Assembly: GCA_964519985.1 (NCBI GenBank)
Contig: CAZFMF010000015.1
Coordinates: forward strand, 1 to 64,000
DNA: 64,000 nt
Reading direction: 5' to 3'
DNA from: JAIEOG01 sp964519985
GTDB taxonomy: Bacteria > Bdellovibrionota > FAC87 > UBA2466
A program made the translations under genes and the position numbers. Shown here piece after piece: positions 24,734-32,337 of this stretch (its first letter is position 1; each line of letters begins with the position of its first letter). Under the pieces are notes generated by a model. The model was not told where the DNA came from, did no database searches, and saw only the letters and a program-made list of their open reading frames with translations.

Positions 24734-25075
24734 CTAATACTCGTGACTAAAGCACTGGTCCACGCCCCAATTGGTGCACGAACCCGTCACCGAAGTCCGA
24801 CGGCAGTAGGGGTGGCACTCCGCGTAGTTACCGCAATAATCCGCTCCCCATTTGCGGCAACGACCGCCCACATCCCGGCTGGTGCAGTAGGGCACACAGG
24901 CCACGGCATTCCCGCGGCCGCAGTAGTCTCGCGCAAAGCGTACGCAGCTTCCCGTGACCGAACGTTGCGCGCACCGTCGCACGCACCCCCCGTAGCCCCA
25001 AGTTTCGTCGTCAAAGTCGGCATGAGCAACCAGGCTCAAGCATAATACCGTCGATAGAATGAAAAGAGACTTCAT
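24734..25075 (-). CDS. Exported cysteine-repeat miniprotein
   Basis: This 113-residue protein has a signal peptide (about 1-19, AHA) and a mature part built from three copies of C-x3-C-x8-C-x7-C. The units start CVRRC, CVPYC and CHPYC, and each ends with a short W/F-x3-D-x-C stretch (RFARDYC, KWGADYC, NWGVDQC). All 12 cysteines fit the pattern, which predicts two disulfides per unit. The frame extends upstream to 25180, but GGGAGGGG before the ATG at 25075 fixes the start. The regular spacing suggests an extracellular binding or inhibitor-like scaffold. I recognise no family. Confidence 0.75.
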   Translation of the reverse strand: MKSLFILSTVLCLSLVAHADFDDETWGYGGCVRRCAQRSVTGSCVRFARDYCGRGNAVACVPYCTSRDVGGRCRKWGADYCGNYAECHPYCRRTSVTGSCTNWGVDQCFSHEY

Positions 25076-25106
25076 TGAAACCCCTCCCAGTGAGAACGAT
25101 ACGCGT

Positions 25107-25132
25107 CTTTGCGAGCGAAGCGAAGCAATCTG
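25107..25132. repeat. GCGAGCGAAGCGAAGCAATC-type repeat
   Basis: TTTGCGAGCGAAGCGAAGCAATC occurs here; near-identical or diverged copies lie at 15041, 48313 and 49603. It is 14 bases from a copy of the ACTCCGGCGCCGGAGT palindrome. Confidence 0.7.
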
Positions 25133-25144
25133 CCAAACTAAAAT

Positions 25145-25162
25145 CACTCCGGCGCCGGAGTG
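25145..25162. repeat. Intergenic palindrome ACTCCGGCGCCGGAGT
   Basis: The exact 16-bp palindrome is present, extended by one base pair on each side. Other copies are at 31045, 34304 (with a 4-base insert) and 46743, with variants at 53154 and 53993. It matches the abutted ends of the 161-bp element at 40647. Confidence 0.7.
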
Positions 25163-25211
25163 GAATGAGAATTGGTCCAAGACCAGTTCTCATATCTTAC
25201 CTTCGAGTCGA

Positions 25212-25754
25212 TCACGGCTTAATCGCTTCGAGATTGACCGTGCGGTAGAGATTAAACTCTTCTCCGCCGAGGGTAAATCTAAGGTGCTCAACGTATTGCT
25301 TCACTTTGAGCGTTTCATTGCCGAGCACGTCGCCGTTACGTTTCCGGCGGGTCATGATTTCGTGGTTGTAGGTTTCCTCCACCGTGCGGTGCACCTCGAT
25401 TTCAACGACATCAGCGGTGCCCAGATCTTTTTCGATTTTTTCAATCGCCGGCTTGCAGCCGAGATCGTAAGGACGTTTGGAAGGGCCTCCCCAACGCCGA
25501 GCCCGTCCCGACTCCACCGCGTCAAAAGAGTGCGCCTTAAACGGCTGGTTCCCGACATCCACGTTGAGATCGAGCGAGTGACTTTTCAGGGTCAAAGTAT
25601 CGGTCGTCGCATACGTGCCATCCCATCCCGGCTCGCAAGTCAGCCAGTTGCTGAGCTTTCCGTAGTCCGAAAAAGTCGTTTTTATTTTTTCATCGACGAT
25701 CGGGGCGGCCCAAGCCGCATTTCCCAATAACGCCAAACCCATGATCCATTTCAT
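25212..25754 (-). CDS. Exported protein of unknown function
   Basis: This 180-residue protein has a signal peptide (MKWIMGLALLGNAAWA). Beta-rich segments follow (LTLKSHSLDLNVDVG; VVEIEVHRTVEETYNHEIM; LRFTLGGEEFNLYRTVNLEAI). The early pattern of a cysteine in WLTCEPGWDGTY loosely recalls the VLDC family at 43999 and 48948, but I cannot align it. GGAGGT before the ATG at 25754 fixes the start inside a longer frame. It is divergent from the gene at 25921. Confidence 0.68.
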   Translation of the reverse strand: MKWIMGLALLGNAAWAAPIVDEKIKTTFSDYGKLSNWLTCEPGWDGTYATTDTLTLKSHSLDLNVDVGNQPFKAHSFDAVESGRARRWGGPSKRPYDLGCKPAIEKIEKDLGTADVVEIEVHRTVEETYNHEIMTRRKRNGDVLGNETLKVKQYVEHLRFTLGGEEFNLYRTVNLEAIKP

Positions 25755-25920
25755 TGTTACCTCCATTTCCTTCACCGTAGCGACTTTGCGGATGAGACGG
25801 AAATAAGGGTCAGAAATGGGGGTGATAAGGGGATTCGATGGCATGTTCCAACCTTCACTTGACGGCCGGAAGCCCGCCACCATAGCTTGCTCCCCGAGAG
25901 CCAAACATAAGGGAGATTCG

Positions 25921-27255
25921 ATGAAACGGATGTCATTAATCAGTATGGTGGGCCTTACGCTTGCGCTCGTTGTCCAGGCGAAGCCGCATTTGGATATTCA
26001 GCCTTTGGGTACTACCCAAGACGTCAAAATTGCTCAAAAAGACTCGCCGGAATTCGAGTGGAAGGGCGAGAAGCTCAAAGTCACGGTTTCCGAGCTGGAT
26101 GATTTCTTGGCCGATGAGACCATAAACAGCGCTTATTACGATGCGGCTAAATATCTTATCGTGGGCAAAAACGGATATCTACTGCGCAGCGATGGTGTGC
26201 ACGCCCGAACGCCAGTCCCATGGAATGGGAATCAAATCACCGACGCTTGGATCTTTGAGGAAGGTGGCGACACCTTTCTATTCACTCTGCGGAAGGGGAA
26301 AAGATGGGTTCCACCCGCGACGAAACCAGCCCCGCCATCTAAAACGGGACCCGTTTTTCGGACGGGGCCGGCTCTGGCCGACCGATATGCGGCGGTCGCC
26401 GAGGTTTACTCGCAGAAAGATCAGAAACTGATTTGGTCCGGCACCTTAGATTACGCGCCGAGCAACATTTGGCCGCGGACGACTTCGATTAAGATCAAAG
26501 ACGGAAAGCTTCTCGCGCGGCTTTACGATGGCGTGGTTTGGTTTGACTCTCGAACCCGTACGGGAGGTGTGGCCGATTTTCCTACCTTCAATATGGACAC
26601 GGAATGGTTTGGCGCGGGCCAGATCGTCGAGCTGCCAAACGGCGAGTTGGCCACTGGGGTCGCGAGCCAAGTGAAGGGGGTAGATAAAGTCTCCTTTCAG
26701 CTTTTGGTTCCGTTTTCGAAAGTCCCTCGGCAGGACATTGGCTCCCTTGCCACTCCTCTGAACTTCAACCTCTACAATATGCGGTACGTAGCGGGAAAAG
26801 ACCGCCACTACATGTTCCTGGAGTTTGGGGATGAAACGGCAAAGGACAGTCAGCGATACAATATTGGTGTTCTGGGGATTGGATTTGATCCCCTCGACCC
26901 GTCGGAATCCAAGAAACAGACGTTGTACAACACGACTCTCGTACGCGCATCGGTCGATAGTAACTTGGATTATCCTACTTTTCGAGCCTTCGGGGTCGGA
27001 GGCGAGGAACACATCCTGATTTTCAGCGCCTCGTACTCATCGGACGACCGCTTCTTTGCTCTTCGAGCGAGAGACGGTGGGATTATGGCCGATCCGCTCC
27101 CTTTTCAGGGGTCGAGCGCACCGAAGGCGCAGAACCAAGGCTACAAGCTGATTACTGATAGCAATACGGGCGAAGTGAAATTCGAGGTCTACTATCGCAA
27201 TCGCACTGACCGGACGAAAATAGACTTCGCGACGTACCAGATTGTGGCGCCCTAG
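25921..27255 (+). CDS. Exported protein of unknown function, beta-rich
   Basis: This 444-residue protein has a signal peptide (about 1-20, VVQA). The rest is dominated by beta-strand repeats with aromatic and Asp/Gly turns (NGYLLRSDGVHART; DQKLIWSGTLDYAP; DGKLLARLYDGVVWFD; RYVAGKDRHYMFLEFGDE), which suggests a beta-propeller. A proline-rich stretch (PPATKPAPPSKTGPVF) interrupts it near residue 140. The upstream frame to 25816 is rejected because GGGAGA precedes the ATG at 25921. A terminator follows. Confidence 0.72.
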   Translation: MKRMSLISMVGLTLALVVQAKPHLDIQPLGTTQDVKIAQKDSPEFEWKGEKLKVTVSELDDFLADETINSAYYDAAKYLIVGKNGYLLRSDGVHARTPVPWNGNQITDAWIFEEGGDTFLFTLRKGKRWVPPATKPAPPSKTGPVFRTGPALADRYAAVAEVYSQKDQKLIWSGTLDYAPSNIWPRTTSIKIKDGKLLARLYDGVVWFDSRTRTGGVADFPTFNMDTEWFGAGQIVELPNGELATGVASQVKGVDKVSFQLLVPFSKVPRQDIGSLATPLNFNLYNMRYVAGKDRHYMFLEFGDETAKDSQRYNIGVLGIGFDPLDPSESKKQTLYNTTLVRASVDSNLDYPTFRAFGVGGEEHILIFSASYSSDDRFFALRARDGGIMADPLPFQGSSAPKAQNQGYKLITDSNTGEVKFEVYYRNRTDRTKIDFATYQIVAP

Positions 27256-27281
27256 CCCCCCGGGTACGGCAAAAAAAAATC

Positions 27282-27314
27282 GGCCCACTTCCGATTTCGG
27301 AAGTGGGCCTTTTC
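27282..27314. terminator. Bidirectional rho-independent terminator
   Basis: GGCCCACTTCCG and CGGAAGTGGGCC form a perfect 12-bp stem with a 4-base loop. It is followed by TTTTCATTT on the plus strand and preceded by a run of nine A, which serves the convergent gene on the minus strand. Confidence 0.88.
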
Positions 27315-27333
27315 ATTTCAATAGCGAATCGAT

Positions 27334-27858
27334 CTAATTCTGGGTCAAAGCGTAAAGCACGGTGAACAACGCCGCGAGCGAGAAGAGGAAGCTTCCCGTC
27401 GCAAATCCGGCCGCTTTCATCCGGCCGCCCTTGAGCACCCGAACTTTGGCGCCGCCTTTTCCCGTTTGCACGGGGAGGAAGAGCACCGAAGGCACCATTC
27501 CGTAAAGGAACGACAAGAACGCGACCGCTAGGCCCGAGCCCAATTGCGATGCATCCGACAAGTGCGACATGACGTGAATCATACCGACCAGTGTTCCCGT
27601 TCCACCGCAGAGAAAGCCGAGACTTCCCACGCGATCGCAGAACTCGACATCCGTTTCATTGGCGCGGTTTGTAAAAAGACGCTTCGCAAACCCAAACGTG
27701 CCGTTGAAACCATAGTGGTAAAAGCAAAACGCGACACAGGGACCGAAAACCAAGAGAGCAGCATTCGCCTGGACCAAAGTCTGCCAGTTGCCACCTTCGA
27801 GATAAGTCGCGGCCCCCATCAACCCAACAAAAGCACACCACAGTGTGAATAAGCGCAT
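27334..27858 (-). CDS. MotA/TolQ/ExbB-like membrane protein, stand-alone
   Basis: This 174-residue protein has four hydrophobic segments. The middle part resembles the channel core of MotA/ExbB: GFLCGGTGTLVGMIHVMSHL followed by GSGLAVAFLSFLYGMVPSVLFLP. The pattern of small residues, an alternating Gly helix, and LYG near the fourth helix is typical. No MotB/ExbD partner lies nearby. AGGAGG precedes the ATG at 27858, inside a longer frame. It is divergent from the diadenylate cyclase gene. The homology is distant and the energy-coupling role unproven. Confidence 0.6.
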   Translation of the reverse strand: MRLFTLWCAFVGLMGAATYLEGGNWQTLVQANAALLVFGPCVAFCFYHYGFNGTFGFAKRLFTNRANETDVEFCDRVGSLGFLCGGTGTLVGMIHVMSHLSDASQLGSGLAVAFLSFLYGMVPSVLFLPVQTGKGGAKVRVLKGGRMKAAGFATGSFLFSLAALFTVLYALTQN

Positions 27859-27963
27859 ATCGTTTCCTCCAGTAGTCTTGTCGAAGTTCTGGAGCAAACG
27901 CTTAAGAAGATTCGACGACGCGTCGCGATAACCCCTGCCGGTTCTATCGCCGATAAGACAGGG

Positions 27964-29439
27964 ATGCCCCCTGAAGTCGCCATTCATTTAGAAGCGATTC
28001 GCAAGTACGCCGAAGAATGCCGCCTGCTTATGACCTGGGTGGATATTCTGGACATTGCGTTCATCGGCGCATTGATATCGATCGCCTTGGTGTGGCTCCG
28101 CGGACGTACGGCGCGGGCGGTCTTGTTCGCGTTGGTGCCGCTGCTCACGACGTTTGCCGCCGCGAAGTCGCTCAAAATGTTTCTCACCTCGGTCGTGTTT
28201 CAATTTGGGATGATGGCTTTGCTCATGAGTATCGTCGTCATCTTCCAAGATGATTTTCGTCGCGCCTTTGAACGGATGGCGTCCTGGCGCCCGTGGCGTC
28301 GCACGCGGGCGGACAATGGGCCCAAGATGGTTGGGCTATTGACCGAAGCGGTCAAAGCGCTTTCGGAGACCAAGACAGGAGCGCTTATCGTCTTGCAGGG
28401 GCGGCAGTCGCTCGATCTTTACCTGCGGGCCGGCATCCCTTTGCACGGGAGCATTAGCACTCCAATCCTCCTCAGTATCTTTGATGCGAATTCTCCGGGC
28501 CACGATGGCGGCGTCATTATCGCCGAAGGGCGCATCACAAGTTTCGGCGTGCATCTGCCGCTGTCGCGCAATGCGGCTGATACCGGGCGGCTCGGGACGC
28601 GTCACGCGGCGGGTCTGGGGCTAGCGGAAAAAAGCGATGCTTTGGTTTTGATTGTGTCGGAGGAGACCGGCGCGATCAGTCTGGCGCGCGACGCAAAGAT
28701 CGCGGTGACCAAATCGCAGAAAGAGATTCGCGAAACGATTGCCGATCAAGTTCAGCGCGTGGGCTCCAACTCGATCACGCGCAGTGCTTGGGAAATCCCG
28801 TGGCTACGACTCACCGGTTCTTACGCGGTGGCGATCGCGATGTGGTGCGTTTTCGCCCGGCCCGCGAACCCGGTTTTGCGGACGGTGGAAGCCGGCATCG
28901 TGTATCGCGGCTTGCCCGAGGGTTGGAAAGCCAACCCTCCCGACCCGTCGAAAGTGAAACTCACGCTTTTTGGCCCCCAAGCGCCGTTGATGTCTATCGA
29001 TCCGACGACCATGGCCGTCGCGGTCGATCTTGGTCGCACGAGCGAAGGGCAACAGCGTTTTGTCCTCGGGGAGCCGGATGTCAGCTTGCCCGTGCACGTG
29101 CGCGTGCAGCGTATCGAGCCCAGCGAGATCTTGGTTCAAGCGTTTAAGGTGGCAGACGCCGACGTGCCGGTGGAACCCACTTGGTTTGAAGCCGGGGGCC
29201 GCGCTCCCAGCAGCGCCGAGATCCGGCTCGAGCCTGCGCTCGTTCGTGTGAAGTACCCCGTTGCGGGCGTCACGCCGCGTTCCCTGCAAACCGAACCTAT
29301 CGACATGCGGGAACTCCGACGCCTAGGGCGTCTGAAAGCCAAATTGCGCATTCCCGCCGAAAGTCCTGGCGCCGAGCTCGCCTTGCCCGAAGTGGAAGTC
29401 TCTTTTCTCGCCCCCATCGAGAAACCCAAGAAACGCTAA
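27964..29439 (+). CDS. Membrane diadenylate cyclase with fused YbbR-like C-terminus
   Basis: This 491-residue protein would make c-di-AMP. Residues ~25-90 form three transmembrane helices of CdaA type, followed by VVIFQDDFRRAFERM. The DAC domain follows (about 115-260): GALIVLQGR, LLSIFDANSPGHDGGVII (usual motif DGA), then LGTRHAAGLGLAEKSDALVLIVSEETGAIS. The third residue of the RHR motif is Ala here, giving RHA. After another transmembrane helix (~280-300) come beta-rich segments with the periodicity of YbbR domains, as in CdaR. In Firmicutes CdaA and CdaR are separate genes. A GATAAG box six bases before the ATG supports this start. Confidence 0.82.
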   Translation: MPPEVAIHLEAIRKYAEECRLLMTWVDILDIAFIGALISIALVWLRGRTARAVLFALVPLLTTFAAAKSLKMFLTSVVFQFGMMALLMSIVVIFQDDFRRAFERMASWRPWRRTRADNGPKMVGLLTEAVKALSETKTGALIVLQGRQSLDLYLRAGIPLHGSISTPILLSIFDANSPGHDGGVIIAEGRITSFGVHLPLSRNAADTGRLGTRHAAGLGLAEKSDALVLIVSEETGAISLARDAKIAVTKSQKEIRETIADQVQRVGSNSITRSAWEIPWLRLTGSYAVAIAMWCVFARPANPVLRTVEAGIVYRGLPEGWKANPPDPSKVKLTLFGPQAPLMSIDPTTMAVAVDLGRTSEGQQRFVLGEPDVSLPVHVRVQRIEPSEILVQAFKVADADVPVEPTWFEAGGRAPSSAEIRLEPALVRVKYPVAGVTPRSLQTEPIDMRELRRLGRLKAKLRIPAESPGAELALPEVEVSFLAPIEKPKKR

Positions 29440-30188
29440 CGACTCCCCGCGTGCCGCAAGCTATTCAAAGACTCACTCGTTCGTCGCATCAGGTTTAGGG
29501 CGTCGGTCGTGGCATGTCCCAAGGCCGTGTTGTCAAAAATGCACCATTGTCGCTGGGCCCGATCGGAATCGAGTTTCCGGGCGTACGCCTGAATTTGAGA
29601 GTCAGTATAAGACGAGTAGTAGATTTCGGGCTGTCCGTGCAGTCGCAAGTAAACTCCCCGTGGCGGGAACGGGTTTTCAAATGCGGCGGGATTGGGATCT
29701 GCCATCACGAGATCGATCTGGTTCTCTCGCAGCAAAGAGATGGATTCTGCTTTTCCCCAAGAAGGGTGTCGGGGCTCGAATGCGATCGGGACCGATGTGC
29801 GATTGCGAAGCGCTGACCAAAAGTGGGAGGCGACGCTTTCATCAAATTTAAGGGAGGGAGGAAGTTGCACGAGAAAGTAGCCCAGTTTTTCGCGTAGCCC
29901 AGCAATTTGCGAGAGAAAGGCATCCAACAAAGGTTCCGGATGTTTGAGCCGCAGCGAGTGGGTAATCGCCTTAGGCACCTTAACGGAGAAACGGAATCCG
30001 TCGGGAACGGTATCTCCCCACCGCTCATAGGTGGAAAGACGATGAGGTCGGTAAAACGAACTATTGATTTCGGTACAGTTGAAAACCTTCGCGTATCGTT
30101 CCAGGTGCGAACCGGCAGAGTCGAAGTGGGCGCTGGCGGTCTTAGGAATACTCCACCCCGCCGTTCCGATGTAACGAACCGAGTTCAT
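29436..30188 (-). CDS. DUF72 family protein
   Basis: This 250-residue protein has the DUF72 TIM-barrel pattern: YIGTAGWSIP (about 5-14), FNCTEINSSFYRPHRLSTYERWGDTVPDGFRFSVKVPKAITH, LGYFLVQLPPSLKFD, FEPRHPSW, VYLRLHGQPEIYYSSYTD and WCIFDNTALGHAT. The family has no firmly established function. The ATG at 30188 begins the conserved domain, so the longer frame to 30242 is not used. Its last codons overlap the convergent cyclase gene by 4 bp. Confidence 0.88.
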   Translation of the reverse strand: MNSVRYIGTAGWSIPKTASAHFDSAGSHLERYAKVFNCTEINSSFYRPHRLSTYERWGDTVPDGFRFSVKVPKAITHSLRLKHPEPLLDAFLSQIAGLREKLGYFLVQLPPSLKFDESVASHFWSALRNRTSVPIAFEPRHPSWGKAESISLLRENQIDLVMADPNPAAFENPFPPRGVYLRLHGQPEIYYSSYTDSQIQAYARKLDSDRAQRQWCIFDNTALGHATTDALNLMRRTSESLNSLRHAGSR

Positions 30189-30222
30189 GCCCCTTGGGAT
30201 TGCAAGACCGGGGCCGTTATCT

Positions 30223-31017
30223 CTAGCGCATGCGAATCTCAAAAACGGTTACGGCATTTCCGCCCAGCAAAACGCGATCGCCGGCAAAACGAACTCGTAC
30301 CCTTCCACCGCGCGCGGAAACTTGCCGCGCCTCGAGCATGTCTTTTTTGAGCCTCTCCCGCCAGTAGGGCCCCAAAGCGCAGTGGGCGGATCCGGTCACC
30401 GGATCCTCATCAATTCCATGGCGAGGTACGAAAACGCGCGAGACGAAGTCGTAGTCGCTTCCCGCCCTGGCTCTCGCAGTGACGACGGCGTCGAATAGGT
30501 CGACCGCCTTGAGGGCTCCGAAGTTAGGGGTTAGGCCGCGGACAATCGCTTCGTCACTGACTTCAATCAAACCCACCCCATTCGATCGCATCCCAAAAAA
30601 CCGTGGCGTCTCGCGGATTGTGAGGGCGGCAAGCAACCCTTCCGGAATGGGTGCCGCTTTGACTTCCGAGGTGGGAAAATCGAGCTCGATGAGATCATCG
30701 CCGCGCGCGGCCTTGAGGACCCCACTCAACGTATGGAATGAAAGGGTCGCTTCCGCCGGTGCGAGACCGAGCTCCCAAAGGATGTGGGCAGTGGAAAGGG
30801 TGGCATGCCCGCAAAGATCGACCTCCATAGTCGGCGTGAACCAGCGCAACCGATATCCGGCGCCTTCTGGATGCACGAAAGCGGTCTCGGAAACATTCAT
30901 CTCCCGCGCCAAATCCTGCATCCAGCTTTCGGCGGCGGGCTTTTCTAATAGGCAAACACCCGCCGGATTGCCCTTAAAGACCTCTTGGGTGAAGGCATCG
31001 ACTTGGAAGAGCTTCAT
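30223..31017 (-). CDS. PhzF-family isomerase/epimerase-like protein
   Basis: This 264-residue protein belongs to the PhzF/diaminopimelate-epimerase-like fold: FQVDAFTQEVFKGNPAGVC at the start, the catalytic Glu in MNVSETAFV (about residue 46), RWFTPTMEVDLCGHATL, then the second half with GSDYDFVSRVFVPRHGIDEDPVTGSAHCALGPYW. These are the family's main motifs. PhzF itself works in phenazine synthesis, but no phenazine genes are near; most homologues have unknown substrates. AAGGAA precedes the ATG. A solo palindrome lies 28 bases upstream. Confidence 0.9.
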   Translation of the reverse strand: MKLFQVDAFTQEVFKGNPAGVCLLEKPAAESWMQDLAREMNVSETAFVHPEGAGYRLRWFTPTMEVDLCGHATLSTAHILWELGLAPAEATLSFHTLSGVLKAARGDDLIELDFPTSEVKAAPIPEGLLAALTIRETPRFFGMRSNGVGLIEVSDEAIVRGLTPNFGALKAVDLFDAVVTARARAGSDYDFVSRVFVPRHGIDEDPVTGSAHCALGPYWRERLKKDMLEARQVSARGGRVRVRFAGDRVLLGGNAVTVFEIRMR

Positions 31018-31044
31018 TTCGTTCCTTTCGGGCGAATCTAGCTA

Positions 31045-31060
31045 ACTCCGGCGCCGGAGT
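31045..31060. repeat. Intergenic palindrome ACTCCGGCGCCGGAGT
   Basis: An exact copy lies between the divergent PhzF-like and kinase-like genes, overlapping the region where their promoters should be. Confidence 0.7.
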
Positions 31061-31094
31061 AAATCTCACTGCCGTTCGTATAGAATGGATACCA

Positions 31095-31649
31095 ATGTGC
31101 TATCTAGATGACTTAGAAACGCTTTGTCGGGAGATTTCCAAAACCCAAGAGGGTCTTATCGGTGTCGACGGGTTCCCCTGTTCGGGGAAAACGACCCTGG
31201 TGGAAAAACTCGTGGGGCGGCTCGGTTGCCGCGTCATTTACCTCGACGACTTTGTGGTGGCCGAGACCGAGTTTGGGAAAATGAAACCAAGTTTTCCACC
31301 GCCCTATTTCCGGTACGCGGAATTCACTAAGGCGGTTGCAACCGCCGCGGAGAAGCCCGCGGGCCTCGTTTTGGTCGAAGGGGTTTCGGTCTTCCTGCCA
31401 TCGATCAATCGTTTTCTCGCTCGGAAAGTTTTCGTCTTTAGCGATCGCGCAACGGAATGGTCGGCATTGGAACGCCGGGAAAAGGCGGACACTTTGCCAC
31501 GGTGGAAGGAGCTCTTCCTACCCAGCGTGGAGCCTTACTTTCGCTCCGAGCCATGGCGGCAGGCAGATATGGTTTACGCGGGACGCGGCATTAGGAATAA
31601 GGAGGCGTTGAGGGAACGACTCGGGGAACGAGGAATGCCCGCGATTTGA
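31095..31649 (+). CDS. P-loop kinase, uridine kinase-like
   Basis: This 184-residue cytoplasmic protein has a Walker A motif GVDGFPCSGKTTLVEKL (about 22-38), then VIYLDDFVV, where the two Asp residues occupy the kinase acid position, and a LID-like region rich in Arg (RATEWSALERREKAD). The small size and the VIYLDDF motif match uridine kinase-like or phosphoribulokinase-like P-loop proteins; the substrate is uncertain. A TATAGA box ten bases before the ATG with no Shine-Dalgarno sequence suggests a short or absent leader. Confidence 0.8.
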   Translation: MCYLDDLETLCREISKTQEGLIGVDGFPCSGKTTLVEKLVGRLGCRVIYLDDFVVAETEFGKMKPSFPPPYFRYAEFTKAVATAAEKPAGLVLVEGVSVFLPSINRFLARKVFVFSDRATEWSALERREKADTLPRWKELFLPSVEPYFRSEPWRQADMVYAGRGIRNKEALRERLGERGMPAI

Positions 31650-31691
31650 CCATCGAAGCCTCCCCGGGGTAAGGGTGTGGAAGGAGGCAAG

Positions 31692-32042
31692 ATGAAAGCA
31701 TTTCTTTGCTTGGTGGTGGCCACTTTGGCGGTCATGACGGGATGGGCCGAGGGCGGTAATTCCGTTTGTGTGACAAGTCGGATTGATCTTGCGGAATCGT
31801 TGGCCCAAGATAGCGTTCTCTTTAGAAAGGTCCAGGTTTACCAAATGACCGGAACTTCCTCTCCGCCAGAGCAATTTTGCATTGCTTTTAGATCGATAAA
31901 AACAAAACCGGGCCGTGGGCCTTCAGCCGAGGTCTTTGAAGGATGCGAGATTGAGCGCACGGTGAAACTCCAGGATCGCACCGTCTTCAAAACGCTCGAA
32001 CCTCGTGAGGGAATCCCCTGCTCGCTATTAATGAAACGCTAA
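31692..32042 (+). CDS. Small exported protein of unknown function
   Basis: This 116-residue protein has a signal peptide (about 1-20, GWAEG) and four mature cysteines (SVCVTS; EQFCIAF; EGCEIE; IPCSLL), which could form two disulfides. GGAAGGAGG precedes the ATG at 31692, so the GTG at 31677 is not the start. No family is recognised. Confidence 0.68.
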   Translation: MKAFLCLVVATLAVMTGWAEGGNSVCVTSRIDLAESLAQDSVLFRKVQVYQMTGTSSPPEQFCIAFRSIKTKPGRGPSAEVFEGCEIERTVKLQDRTVFKTLEPREGIPCSLLMKR

Positions 32043-32071
32043 AAGGCATGCTTCTGCCTTATCAACTCGTT

Positions 32072-32077
32072 TAGCAT
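32072..32077 (+). promoter_or_regulatory. -10 box (TAGCAT) six bases before ATG
   Basis: TAGCAT ends six bases before the ATG at 32084, without a Shine-Dalgarno sequence, suggesting a leaderless antitoxin mRNA. The -35 region is not convincing. Confidence 0.35.
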
Positions 32078-32083
32078 GGTTGC

Positions 32084-32302
32084 ATGTCTGTAAAAGTATC
32101 ATTGAAATACCAGATCGTTATTCCGGAGGATATTCGTAAGGTCTTGGGCCTGCGCCCAGGAACAAAAGTTGATGTGATTGCGAAGGGCAGGGTTGCCTAT
32201 CTAGTACCGGTTCTATCCTTAGAGAATTTGCAGCAGGATTTTTCGGGAAAGATGACATCCAAGGATGTTCGGGAAAAGGTAAATCGGAAGCGGCGAAGCT
32301 AA
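32084..32302 (+). CDS. AbrB/SpoVT-type antitoxin (VapB-like), orphaned
   Basis: This 72-residue protein has the swapped-hairpin AbrB fold: KVSLKYQIVIPEDIRKVLGLRPGTKVDVI (about 4-32), the standard VapB-type DNA-binding start, followed by LVPVLSLENLQQDFSGK, typical of a toxin-binding tail. Such antitoxins are nearly always followed by a PIN-domain toxin. Here only the first 13 codons of a toxin remain (see 32299-32337), so it is an orphan. It likely binds its own promoter. Confidence 0.85.
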   Translation: MSVKVSLKYQIVIPEDIRKVLGLRPGTKVDVIAKGRVAYLVPVLSLENLQQDFSGKMTSKDVREKVNRKRRS

Positions 32303-32337
32303 TCACTTTTTTCAATTCTTCGGTTTGGATTGAATCT
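32299..32337 (+). pseudogene. Remnant of a PIN-domain toxin (vapC) N-terminus
   Basis: Overlapping the antitoxin stop codon, this frame reads LITFFNSSVWIES, the classical PIN start (usual ITFFDSSVWIE), before stop-rich unrelated sequence belonging to the convergent gene. The first codon is CTA, not a start codon, and the first catalytic Asp is Asn. The toxin gene is therefore truncated and dead. Confidence 0.7.
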
